From: J038 sp034437535
Lineage (GTDB): Bacteria; Chloroflexota; Anaerolineae; Aggregatilineales; Phototrophicaceae
Direction of reading: 5' to 3'
DNA length: 64,000 nt
Assembly: GCA_034437535.1 (NCBI GenBank)
Contig: DAOTTZ010000077.1
Span: 1 to 64,000 of the forward strand
In this document: in pieces, positions 1-7,689 of the stretch
How the letters are laid out: each line of letters begins with the position of its first letter
How positions within the stretch are numbered: the first letter of the stretch is position 1
Notes under the pieces: generated by a model
Database searches by the model: none
What the model saw: the letters and a program-made list of their open reading frames with translations, nothing else
What the model was told of the DNA's origin: nothing
Made by a program: the position numbers and the translations under genes

Positions 1-12
1 ACTGCGCGGCTA

Positions 13-100
13 GGAGAGGGGGAAAGAAGCTGATATTGCTGTTTTTGGCCCCTCTCCCAGGGCTGAAAGCCCGTTCGGGAGAGGGGTTGGGGTGAGGGCT
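13..100. repeat. Nested inverted-repeat element
   Basis: The arms CCCCTCTCCC (49-58) and GGGAGAGGGG (77-86) are perfectly complementary and enclose a smaller hairpin, GGGC (60-63) with GCCC (69-72). A further copy of the purine arm at 13-22 could pair with 49-57 instead, so two exclusive folds are possible. The sequence continues as GGTTGGGGTGAGGG, which resembles dispersed intergenic repeats seen in Chloroflexota-type genomes. No long T-run follows, so this is more likely a repeat than an intrinsic terminator. Confidence 0.5.
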
Positions 101-129
101 GAGTAGTTACAATAAGTTTTCATCACCCG

Positions 130-160
130 TTGATGGCCTTGTTTTGCAGAGATGTATAAT
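130..160 (+). promoter_or_regulatory. Candidate promoter of the aldehyde dehydrogenase gene
   Basis: A consensus TATAAT lies at 155-160, with TTGATG at 130-135, separated by 19 bp. Transcription would start near 167, which rules out translation from the upstream in-frame ATG at 152 and supports the ATG at 182. The long spacer keeps confidence low. Confidence 0.35.
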
Positions 161-181
161 AGACGAAAGGTATTTGATACG

Positions 182-1921
182 ATGACTGTTTCTGATCATG
201 TCGCCACCGCCGCGCCCGACTTCGATAAACCACAACTCGACGACTACATCGCCACGCTGAACCGCAAAAAGACCGAATGGGCACGCCTGCCCATCCGCCA
301 GAAGCATGACCTGCTTCGAGATTGCCTCAAGCGGTTGAACAAGCAGGCCCAGGCATTTGTTGATGCTTCCGTGCGGGGCAAACGACTCCTGCCACAATCG
401 CCCTGGGTGGGGGAGGAATGGGTGAGCGGCCCCTGGGCCATCGCTACTGCGCTCCGCGAATTGATGGGTACGCTCGACACGCTCGACAACGGGCAGACGC
501 CGCGCTTCAAAGGGGTACGTACCCGGCTCAACGGGCAGACGGTGGTCGAAGTCTTCCCCAACAACCCGATCATGGGCATGTTGCTAAACGGTGTCGAGGC
601 GGAAGTGTGGATGCAACCGGGCGTCCAGCCGCACAACTTGCCGCAACAGGTCGGCACATTCTACCAGCAGACCAATCCGGAAGGCGCGGTCGCGCTGGTG
701 CTGGGTGCGGGCAACATCAACAGCATCCCGGCGATGGACGCGCTCCACAAGCTCATCAATGAGGGGGAAGTCGTCCTCATCAAGCTCAACCCGGTGAATG
801 ATTACCTGGAACCGTTGATGAACGCCATCTTCCAACCGTTGATTGAACGCGGTTATCTCTATGTCACATCAGGCGGGGCGGAGGTCGGTAAGTATTTGAC
901 CACGCATGATGGCATCGACACCGTACACATCACCGGCAGTGCCCGCACCCACGATCTGATCGTGTTCGGCCCTGGTGAAGAAGGTGCCCGCCGCAAGGCA
1001 GAAAATGACCCGCTCTTGAAGAAGCCGATGACCAGCGAGTTAGGCGGAGTCGGCCCGGTGATCGTCGTGCCGGGCGAGTGGGAAGACGAAGATTACCGCT
1101 TCCAGGCGGAGCGCATCGTCACGATGAAGTTCCACAACAGCGGCTTTAACTGTGTGGCCGCTCAGGTCTTGATCTTGCCGGAGACCTGGGCCGGGAGTGC
1201 CCGCCTGCTGGATGAAATCCGCCAGGTGATCCGTGAGTTGCCGCCGCGTGTGGCGTACTATCCGGGTGCTGATGCCCGCCAGAACGCGGTTATGGAAGCC
1301 CACCCCGATGCCGAGACCTTCCATAACGATGTGCCGCGTACCCTGGTGACCGACCTCGACCCGGACGACGACGCCGAGACGTGCTTCCGCGATGAGTTCT
1401 TCGCGCCGGTGCTGGCCCAAACGCAACTCCCCGGTGATGACCCGGCCTCCTTCCTGCAAAATGCGGTCGCCTTCGCCAACGACACGCTTGATGGCACATT
1501 GGGGGCCAATGTCATCATCCACCCGCAGACGCTCAAGGCGATTGCGAGCGAATTCGACCAGGCCCTAGAAGATCTCAATTACGGGTCGATTGCGGTCAAT
1601 GGGTGGAACGCGCTGGCTTATTTGATCTGCCAGTGTCCCTGGGGGGCGGCGCGGGGGCATACCCTCAATGATGTGCAGAGCGGCATCGGCACCGTTCACA
1701 ACACCTATCTGCTGGATAACACGCAGAAATCAATCGTCTATGCGCCGTTCTACCCGGCACCGCGTAGCGTGGCAAAAGGCGAATTAACCCTCTTGCCCAA
1801 GCCTTCCTGGTTCGTCACACACGGCAAATCCGACAAGATCGGGCGGGCCTTCGCCTATTACACCATCACCCAGAATCCGATCCACCTGGCGACGATCTTC
1901 GCCAATGCCCTGCGCGGGTAA
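182..1921 (+). CDS. Aldehyde dehydrogenase family protein
   Basis: This 579-residue protein should oxidise an aldehyde with NAD(P)+ in the cytoplasm; the substrate cannot be told. It has the family's ELGG motif at residues 286-289, whose Glu is the usual general base, and a candidate nucleophilic Cys at 324 in a GFNC context. Their spacing of about 38 residues matches the family. It is roughly 80 residues longer than classical 500-residue members, the extra being spread over both ends. The ATG at 182 is preferred over an in-frame ATG at 152 because GAAAGG (165-170) precedes it and the -10 box lies inside the longer version. The gene stands alone and ends at a bidirectional terminator. Confidence 0.85.
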   Translation: MTVSDHVATAAPDFDKPQLDDYIATLNRKKTEWARLPIRQKHDLLRDCLKRLNKQAQAFVDASVRGKRLLPQSPWVGEEWVSGPWAIATALRELMGTLDTLDNGQTPRFKGVRTRLNGQTVVEVFPNNPIMGMLLNGVEAEVWMQPGVQPHNLPQQVGTFYQQTNPEGAVALVLGAGNINSIPAMDALHKLINEGEVVLIKLNPVNDYLEPLMNAIFQPLIERGYLYVTSGGAEVGKYLTTHDGIDTVHITGSARTHDLIVFGPGEEGARRKAENDPLLKKPMTSELGGVGPVIVVPGEWEDEDYRFQAERIVTMKFHNSGFNCVAAQVLILPETWAGSARLLDEIRQVIRELPPRVAYYPGADARQNAVMEAHPDAETFHNDVPRTLVTDLDPDDDAETCFRDEFFAPVLAQTQLPGDDPASFLQNAVAFANDTLDGTLGANVIIHPQTLKAIASEFDQALEDLNYGSIAVNGWNALAYLICQCPWGAARGHTLNDVQSGIGTVHNTYLLDNTQKSIVYAPFYPAPRSVAKGELTLLPKPSWFVTHGKSDKIGRAFAYYTITQNPIHLATIFANALRG

Positions 1922-1938
1922 TTCCGTTAGCTAGAATC

Positions 1939-1978
1939 AAAAAGATCGCGCTTGTACGGCGCGATCTTTATCATTTTT
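1939..1978. terminator. Bidirectional intrinsic terminator
   Basis: A perfect 11-bp stem (1941-1951 with 1959-1969) closes a 7-nt loop. It has an A-run on the left (1939-1943) and T-rich sequence on the right (1967-1977). It lies between converging genes, so it can serve both strands. Confidence 0.85.
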
Positions 1979-1998
1979 AGTTGGGGTAGGCCGGGGTG

Positions 1999-2424
1999 TT
2001 ACCGTTGTGCGTACCACGACCCGATGTAAGCGACCGCCGCGTCCATGTTGTGGACGATCTCACGCCGGTCGGCATCCGGTGCCTGGAGCAATGTCCCCTT
2101 TGCCATCTGCTCCTGGTAATAATTGCCCACCAACAGCGCGACTGGCAACTGGCGGCCTTCTAACTCGCGGTCGAGTTCGGTGCTTTGTTCATGGGCGGAG
2201 TAGAGGTTGTCGCGCTTGAAGCGTACCACCTTCCGCAGGTCAAACACAATGCCACGTACTTCCTGCTCTGCCATTACATCGCGCAAGCTCTGGAGCCAAC
2301 TCGTCAGGTTGCCGGTTGCGGTGGCATCCAGCACACCACGATAAACGACAATCAACACACGATTGGTCAGATCGAAGTGGGCGGAAACGGTCTTACCGTC
2401 CAGGACAGGAATTGTAGAGGCCAT
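1999..2424 (-). CDS. STAS/SpoIIAA-like domain protein
   Basis: A 141-residue soluble protein with no signal peptide. Alternating strands and helices (VLIVVYRGVLDA, then GIVFDLRKV, then VALLVG) resemble the single-domain STAS/SpoIIAA-like fold. Members often act as small regulatory or adaptor proteins, but no phosphorylatable Ser can be assigned here. A second protein of this kind lies at 53145-53546. AAGGTAA precedes the start by about 6 bases and a good promoter lies upstream. Fold call moderate, function unknown. Confidence 0.7.
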   Translation of the reverse strand: MASTIPVLDGKTVSAHFDLTNRVLIVVYRGVLDATATGNLTSWLQSLRDVMAEQEVRGIVFDLRKVVRFKRDNLYSAHEQSTELDRELEGRQLPVALLVGNYYQEQMAKGTLLQAPDADRREIVHNMDAAVAYIGSWYAQR

Positions 2425-2456
2425 AATCGTTACCTTTTTCTAACCACCTATAACCC

Positions 2457-2485
2457 ACTATAAACGCTGTCCTTACCTTTCGCAA
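2457..2485 (-). promoter_or_regulatory. Promoter of the STAS-like gene
   Basis: On the minus strand TTGCGA (2480-2485) and TATAGT (2457-2462) are separated by exactly 17 bp, about 33 bases upstream of the start codon. This is a good sigma-70-type match. Confidence 0.5.
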
Positions 2486-2513
2486 GTTACGGTGCTGTTA
2501 TGATACCAAAGTA

Positions 2514-3014
2514 CTACCAGCCCCAGGTGCCCGGCCCACCTTTGAACGGCCCAACGATTTCCGACGTGATCCACCCGCCGTAATAATCGCCTTCCTGGGC
2601 CTGCACCAGTTCCCCATCGACATAACAGGCGTCCATCTGGCTGGCGTAAAAGCACAGATACCCGGCGGCGTCCTGGTAGCGGTCGTTGGGCGTGGGGTAA
2701 CACCAGGCGGCGTCTTCCGCCTTTTTGCCGTCCACCTCCACCGTGAAATACTTCGACGCGCCTTTCCATTCGCACATCGTCCGGCGGCTGGTGGTGGCAA
2801 GATACTCCATCTTCACATCTTCCGGCGGGATGTAATAACTGGGCGGATGGCTGGTTTCCAGGATGCGGTAAGCGTTGGTCGTGTCGGCGATGGTCTCCCC
2901 GTTGAAGACGACCTGGATGCGCTTCTCGGTCTTTTCAATACGGGGCGGGCGGGGGTAATCCCACACGGATTCCTGTCCTTCGGCTGGCTTTTGCGGTTGT
3001 TTGCGGCTAGACAT
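2514..3014 (-). CDS. DUF427 domain protein
   Basis: A 166-residue protein of the DUF427 family: small, cytoplasmic, beta-rich proteins of unknown function. The characteristic core runs from about residue 25 to the end and is rich in aromatic residues (WCYP, YLCFY, YYGGWIT). The start at 3014 is chosen over a longer frame beginning at 3128 because AGAGGG sits about 7 bases upstream and the extra N-terminus is not family-like. It is followed on the same strand by the STAS-like gene, which has its own promoter. Confidence 0.8.
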   Translation of the reverse strand: MSSRKQPQKPAEGQESVWDYPRPPRIEKTEKRIQVVFNGETIADTTNAYRILETSHPPSYYIPPEDVKMEYLATTSRRTMCEWKGASKYFTVEVDGKKAEDAAWCYPTPNDRYQDAAGYLCFYASQMDACYVDGELVQAQEGDYYGGWITSEIVGPFKGGPGTWGW

Positions 3015-3190
3015 CAATAAACCCTCTCTAACATATACAATCTGCTTTGAAGTATACGCTACCAGCATTTGCGCCGGATTGAAATCTGCTAGGCAAAGGA
3101 TAAACGCCACCGGGGAATGTGCCTGCATCTGGGGCCATTTTAGGGTAGACTATGGGGCAAATGATAACCGACGGTCAAGGGGGTTCAATC

Positions 3191-4465
3191 ATGCGGCAAA
3201 TGTTTGTGCTTTTGGGGTTGGTGGCGGCGGTGATGGCCTTTGTGTTGCTAGGGCGGGGGACGGTCTCTGCACCGGCCAGCGAAGCCGAAGACCTAGAGGC
3301 CACCCGCACACTCAACATCATGCTTTATCCTTACATCCCAGATGCCAACAACGATAACTTCGCCAGTTACATCCAACGGGTGGAACGTGAGTTCGAAGCC
3401 CAATACCCGGAGATTGATCTCATACTGGAAATGGATGTGGCGGATAACACCTACAGCCTCAGCACCCTGGAAAGTCTGTTTGTAGCCGATGGGCCGGATG
3501 CCATCGAGTTAGACCTGATGATGCTCGGTTACGTGGTAGAGCAGGGTTGGGCGGCACCCATCGGCGCGTATGACACCAGCCAGTTGCTCGAATTGCCCAT
3601 CCAGGCCGCGACGATCAACGAGACGCTTTACGCCATGCCATCGCGCATCTGTAGCCTGTACCTCTTCGGGTACGATCAAACCCTCGTCACATCCAGCAAC
3701 ACCGCGCAACTGGTCGAAGCCATCGCCACACTCAACCCGGATGGATCGCGGCGCGGCCTGCTCGGTGAGTTCTACGGCGAGACGTCCTTGCCGACCTATT
3801 ACACATCATTTTATGGCGGGGTGTATGGCAATGCGTCCCTGGCCGATGCCTTCCAGAACCCCACCGATCCGGCGGTCATCAACCCGATGGCGGACTTATT
3901 CGGCGATTGTACCTTTGAGGGGGAAAATTGGTGCCTGGGCGATCATTACAAGAGTGAGGCCGGCGCGCCGCAAGACTTCGCCGAAGGGGACGCGGTGGCT
4001 TACATCGGCTTCTCGGAGTCGTTGAATTATATGCTGACGACCAACCCGGCCCAAGCCTACGTCGAACCGGCTCCCTTCGGTGATGCCATCGACCCGATTT
4101 TTTACACCGATGCCTTCACCATCAATGCCGCCGCTTGCACCGGCCAATGTGCGGAAGACGCCAAAGCCTTCGCCCAGTATTACGCCAGCGTGCCGACTCA
4201 ACTGTGGACTAACTTGGCCGAAGATGCGGTTGACAGTCCGCCGCGTTACTTGCTTTCGGCCAATGCAGATTTTTACCAACAACCCCAGGTCACGGGGGAT
4301 CCATACTACCCGGCGTTATCAGCCGCCATTGATAACGGCTTTCCGTTCCCCAGCCAGGGCTTCCCGGCGGCAAGAGATAGCATGTTCCCGGAGATCTGTA
4401 ACGCGCTGGACGAGATCTTGCCGGATAATCCCTGCTTGATGCCATCAGCCTATGCGGAGCCTTAA
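3191..4465 (+). CDS. Secreted thiaminase I (thiamine pyridinylase) homologue
   Basis: A 424-residue exported protein with a hydrophobic N-terminal segment (residues 1-27). The mature part resembles thiaminase I, a periplasmic-binding-protein-fold enzyme that splits thiamine by replacing its thiazole with a nucleophile. Family landmarks occur in order: LYPYIPD at the mature N-terminus, a Cys in MPSRICSLYLF (Cys154, nucleophile position), Glu in GFSES (Glu276, general base position), Asp in FYTDAF (Asp307), and PPRYLLSA near the C-terminus. The start at 3191 has AAGGGGG 7 bases upstream; an ATG at 3152 is less likely. Extra cysteines at the C-terminus could form disulfides. The alternative is an ordinary solute-binding protein, but the matching triad argues against that. 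No thiamine gene is adjacent. Confidence 0.7.
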   Translation: MRQMFVLLGLVAAVMAFVLLGRGTVSAPASEAEDLEATRTLNIMLYPYIPDANNDNFASYIQRVEREFEAQYPEIDLILEMDVADNTYSLSTLESLFVADGPDAIELDLMMLGYVVEQGWAAPIGAYDTSQLLELPIQAATINETLYAMPSRICSLYLFGYDQTLVTSSNTAQLVEAIATLNPDGSRRGLLGEFYGETSLPTYYTSFYGGVYGNASLADAFQNPTDPAVINPMADLFGDCTFEGENWCLGDHYKSEAGAPQDFAEGDAVAYIGFSESLNYMLTTNPAQAYVEPAPFGDAIDPIFYTDAFTINAAACTGQCAEDAKAFAQYYASVPTQLWTNLAEDAVDSPPRYLLSANADFYQQPQVTGDPYYPALSAAIDNGFPFPSQGFPAARDSMFPEICNALDEILPDNPCLMPSAYAEP

Positions 4466-4531
4466 TCCGCCGATAACCGGATGTCACGTATAGTTAAGAT
4501 GACAGGTCGAATCAAAGGGGGGAAATTACCA

Positions 4532-4972
4532 ATGCAATGGTTTATGTACTTCTTCGGCGGGATGCTCATCCTGGGTGCGTTGCAATATCTGCTGACCGCG
4601 CCTAACGCGACCGCTTTTTCCGGTGAGACACCGGTCAGCCTGCATGGATTCGGATCGCGCTTTTTCGGCGGTGTCTTGCTATTGAGTGGCATTTTGTTCA
4701 TCCAGGGCGGGCGGGTAATGGCCGCAAGCGCGGGCGAATCCGGCTTATGGATCGTGATTCTCTATGCTTTCGGCGCGATGATAACGTTGGCGATTGGCTT
4801 CAAGATCGCGGCATTCATCAGCAATCGCTCCGCCCGTGATCCTAACCGCCCGTCGATGAAGGCCATGCCACCGGCCCGTCAATCCCGGCAGGAAAGCACC
4901 CGGCGCGAACAGTCATCCAAACCCGATTACGGCGATTGGGGGCATGATTCCGGCGATTACGACTATGACTGA
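4532..4972 (+). CDS. Small membrane protein
   Basis: A 146-residue protein with three likely membrane segments (about residues 3-22, 42-58 and 67-92), followed by a charged tail rich in Arg, Ser and Asp that ends DYDYD. No family is recognised. The start at 4532 has a strong AAAGGGGGGAA ribosome site, unlike the in-frame ATG at 4481. Its stop overlaps the next start by 8 bases (ATGACTGA), implying coupled translation with the glutaredoxin-like protein, so the two probably act together in the membrane. Confidence 0.7.
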   Translation: MQWFMYFFGGMLILGALQYLLTAPNATAFSGETPVSLHGFGSRFFGGVLLLSGILFIQGGRVMAASAGESGLWIVILYAFGAMITLAIGFKIAAFISNRSARDPNRPSMKAMPPARQSRQESTRREQSSKPDYGDWGHDSGDYDYD

Positions 4973-5312
4973 GCCAATCAAGGTCTACGCGCACAATGCT
5001 TGCCCGCAAGTACCGGGAACACTCCTCATGCTCCGGCGGAGTAAGGCGCGTTATGCTTACATCGACATCCGGCGCGATGCTCAGGCGCGTGACCGGGTGC
5101 GCGAGATCAACAACGGTTATGAGAGTGTGCCGACCCTGGTCTTCCCGGATGGTAGCACACTGACCGAACCCCCGGCGGGGCAATTGCGGCGTAAGCTGGG
5201 CGCGATGGGCTACCCGGTGCCAGCCTGGACAGTGCTGGTCGCATATTGGAACTGGATTTTGATCGGTGGGGTGGTGGTCTTCGCCGCCTTACGCTTATTC
5301 GGTGTCTTGTAG
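4965..5312 (+). CDS. Membrane-anchored glutaredoxin-like protein
   Basis: A 115-residue protein with a glutaredoxin/mycoredoxin-type domain (about residues 3-78: KVYAHNACPQ, then YAYIDIRRD, then SVPTLVFPDG with the cis-Pro) and one C-terminal membrane helix (about 88-112). The active site reads CPQV, so it has one Cys rather than CPYC and would work by a monothiol mechanism or as an adaptor. The topology places the thioredoxin fold at the N-terminus, probably cytoplasmic. It overlaps the upstream membrane protein gene by 8 bases and precedes marC by 12 bases. Confidence 0.75.
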   Translation: MTEPIKVYAHNACPQVPGTLLMLRRSKARYAYIDIRRDAQARDRVREINNGYESVPTLVFPDGSTLTEPPAGQLRRKLGAMGYPVPAWTVLVAYWNWILIGGVVVFAALRLFGVL

Positions 5313-5324
5313 AGGGCATTCATC

Positions 5325-5963
5325 ATGCTGGAATTCGCTCTGCTGAGTTTCACATCTCTGTTCACGATGGTTAATCCGCTGGGGGTTGTGCCGATTTACG
5401 TCTCGATGACTGGCACACTTGACCCGGATCAGACGCGGGCCACCGCCCGCAAAGCAGTGATTACCGCGTTACTCTTGTTGTTGTCGTTCGCGGTCACCGG
5501 CCAGTTGATCTTTTCGTTCTTCGGCATCTCTGTGAACAGTCTGCGGATTGTGGGCGGGGTTATCTTCTTCATCATCGGCTTTGATATGCTCCAGGCGCGG
5601 TTAAGCCGTACCAAGCACGATACCGAAGCCGTCTCTGAGTATGTGACCGACATCGCGATCACACCATTGGCGATCCCGATGATCTGTGGGCCGGGGGCCA
5701 TTGCGACCGTGATCGTCCTTGCCAGTGATGCTTCATCCCCGCCTTTGTTGCTGATATTGTTCCTGGTGGTGCTGGCCGTCATGGGGTTGACCTATGTCAT
5801 GCTCCGCAGTGGCGACCGCATCATAAAAGTCCTGGGTGATAGTGGCAACAAGGTGATGCTCCGGCTCATGGGCTTGATTGTCATGGTCATCGCGGTGGAA
5901 TTCTTCTTCGGTGGTCTGGAACCTATCTTGCAAGACATCCTGATGCTAGAGCCGGAACAATAG
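5325..5963 (+). CDS. MarC family integral membrane protein
   Basis: A 212-residue protein of the MarC (UPF0056) family with six predicted membrane helices. It shows the family's N-terminal FTMVNPLGVVPIY stretch and the internal IAITPLAIPMICGPGAIAT segment. The family is often annotated as transporters, yet no substrate is established. It ends a probable three-gene run (small membrane protein, glutaredoxin-like protein, marC). Confidence 0.85.
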   Translation: MLEFALLSFTSLFTMVNPLGVVPIYVSMTGTLDPDQTRATARKAVITALLLLLSFAVTGQLIFSFFGISVNSLRIVGGVIFFIIGFDMLQARLSRTKHDTEAVSEYVTDIAITPLAIPMICGPGAIATVIVLASDASSPPLLLILFLVVLAVMGLTYVMLRSGDRIIKVLGDSGNKVMLRLMGLIVMVIAVEFFFGGLEPILQDILMLEPEQ

Positions 5964-6006
5964 CGTTTATCCCCCGCCGGAATGATGAGCAAATTATAAA
6001 TCCGGC

Positions 6007-6055
6007 TTGCAAGACAGATGTTTTCCGGGTATGATTCTACCAAATTGTAGGTTGA
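6007..6055 (+). promoter_or_regulatory. Promoter and TetR operator, copy 1
   Basis: TTGCAA (6007-6012) and TATGAT (6030-6035) are 17 bp apart. A 22-bp sequence at 6034-6055, centred on the imperfect palindrome CTACCAAATTGTAG, overlaps the -10 box and the probable start site. The same 22 bp recur at 6666-6687 before the next gene. This fits autorepression by the TetR protein encoded directly downstream. Confidence 0.7.
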
Positions 6056-6065
6056 GATTGATGTG

Positions 6066-6650
6066 ATGGCTGACCCGATGCATAATGAAACGCGGCGCAT
6101 AATTCTTTCTACGGCGGAAGATCTGTTTGCCGCGCGTGGTTATGCCGCTGTGCGGTTGCGTGACATCGCGGAGGCCGTCGATATGAAACATGCGTCCCTC
6201 TATTACTATGTACCGGGGGGCAAGAAGCAACTGTTCATCGAAGTGATGGAACACAGCTTTGAACGTCACCGCGATGGCATCATGGAGGCCATGCAAGCGG
6301 CGGGGGGAGACTTGCGCCAACAACTCTATGCCGTCGCAGATTGGTTCATCACGCAACCGGCGATGGATCTGGCCCGTATGCAACAGGGCGACCGGCCCAA
6401 ACTTTCCGCCGATGAACTGAGCCGTCTTTCTGCAATGGCCTATCACTCACTCCGCACGCCCCTGGTCGATGTATTGACGCAAGCCAATCATAACGCAACA
6501 ATCGCAGTGGGTGATGCCAATTTAGCGGCCATGACCTTAATCAGCACCGTGCAGAGTGTGCGCCACATCCCGCAGACCGCCCAAAACGACCGGCTGGCAA
6601 TTGGGCATCAGATTGTCGATATGTTGCTGGATGGCTGGCGACCCCGATAA
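6066..6650 (+). CDS. TetR/AcrR family transcriptional regulator
   Basis: A 194-residue regulator with the N-terminal TetR helix-turn-helix (about residues 8-55: IILSTAEDLFAARGYAAVRL, then DIAEAVDMKHASLYYYVPGGKKQLF), followed by an all-helical ligand-binding domain. GTG at 6063 is an equally possible start. The operator overlapping its promoter recurs before the adjacent oxidoreductase gene, so it probably represses itself and that gene until a small molecule binds. The ligand is unknown. Confidence 0.88.
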   Translation: MADPMHNETRRIILSTAEDLFAARGYAAVRLRDIAEAVDMKHASLYYYVPGGKKQLFIEVMEHSFERHRDGIMEAMQAAGGDLRQQLYAVADWFITQPAMDLARMQQGDRPKLSADELSRLSAMAYHSLRTPLVDVLTQANHNATIAVGDANLAAMTLISTVQSVRHIPQTAQNDRLAIGHQIVDMLLDGWRPR

Positions 6651-6687
6651 TTTTTTTGGCTTAATATTCTACCAAATTGTAGGTTGA
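6624..6687 (+). promoter_or_regulatory. TetR operator, copy 2, with candidate promoter
   Basis: The 22 bp at 6666-6687 are identical to 6034-6055. A candidate promoter, TTGCTG (6624-6629) and GATAAT (6646-6651) with a 16-bp spacer, would start transcription just before this site, so a bound repressor would block initiation. The identity of the operator copies is direct; the promoter assignment is tentative. Confidence 0.6.
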
Positions 6688-6699
6688 AAGAGGTGAGAA

Positions 6700-7689
6700 A
6701 TGGAAAGAACGATGCAAGCGATGGTTTTCGAAGCGTATGGAGATGCGGATGTGCTCCAACTGGTGACAGTACCACGCCCTGATGTAGGACCGACCGACGT
6801 GCAGATCCGCGTCATGGCCGCCGGAGTCAACCCGGCAGATACGGCCATCCGGCGGGGTGCTTTTCGTCTGCTTCTACGGCTGAAGTTACCGTTCATCCCT
6901 GGCTCGGATGTGGCCGGGGTGGTCACCCAGGTCGGCCCGGAGGTCACCGGATTTCAACCCGGAGATCGCGTGTACGCTATGATCCCAATGGGGCAGGGTG
7001 GGGCCTATGCCGAAGCGGTTACGCTGGACGAAAAGTTAGTGGTCATGGCACCGGCCAGCCTGGACTTCCCACAGATCGCGGCGACCCCACTGACCGCGTT
7101 GACGGCCCTACAAGCACTTCGCGATAAGGCTGAACTACAACCGGGCCAGCGTGTCTTGATCTATGGTGCATCCGGTGGGGTGGGGACGTTCGCCGTGCAG
7201 ATCGCCCAGGCGATGGGTGCGACCGTTACCGCTGTATGTAGTACGCGCAACGTCTCGATGGTGCGTGAACTGGGTGCGGAAACCGTGATTGACTATACAA
7301 CACAGGACATTGCTTCCCCGGCATACCGGGAACAATTCGATGTGGTGCTGGATGCGGTCGCCAAACTGCCGATGCGTCAGGGCCTGCGCGTCTTGAAGCG
7401 TGGCGGAATGTTGGTCTCCGTGAACCCTGGCCTGAATAACCCGCTGTCAAAATTGGCCGCCCGGTTGCGTGGCCGGCGGTTGCAGGCGGTAATGGTCAAG
7501 CCGGTGGCTGAGGATCTGCGTAGCATCACACGCTGGATCGAGCAGGGCCAGGTCAAGCCGATCATTGACCGGTGCTGGCCGCTGGCAGAAGCAGTCGCCG
7601 CTCACCGTCATAGCGAGACTGGCCGCGCACAGGGCAAAATCGTGCTAACTAACCAACCAGAAGCACCCCTTCGTGCGGGCGCAGGCTGA
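6700..7689 (+). CDS. Zinc-independent medium-chain dehydrogenase (quinone oxidoreductase type)
   Basis: A 329-residue NAD(P)-dependent reductase of the QOR branch of medium-chain dehydrogenases. It has the GroES-like N-terminal domain (about residues 30-130) and a Rossmann domain with the nucleotide loop YGASGGVGTFAVQIA (about 155-169). The Cys ligands for zinc are absent, as in QOR and enoyl reductases. It is preceded by AGAGGTGAG and the TetR operator, so it is the likely target of the neighbouring regulator. Its 3' end overlaps the converging glucosidase gene by 41 bp. Confidence 0.85.
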   Translation: MERTMQAMVFEAYGDADVLQLVTVPRPDVGPTDVQIRVMAAGVNPADTAIRRGAFRLLLRLKLPFIPGSDVAGVVTQVGPEVTGFQPGDRVYAMIPMGQGGAYAEAVTLDEKLVVMAPASLDFPQIAATPLTALTALQALRDKAELQPGQRVLIYGASGGVGTFAVQIAQAMGATVTAVCSTRNVSMVRELGAETVIDYTTQDIASPAYREQFDVVLDAVAKLPMRQGLRVLKRGGMLVSVNPGLNNPLSKLAARLRGRRLQAVMVKPVAEDLRSITRWIEQGQVKPIIDRCWPLAEAVAAHRHSETGRAQGKIVLTNQPEAPLRAGAG

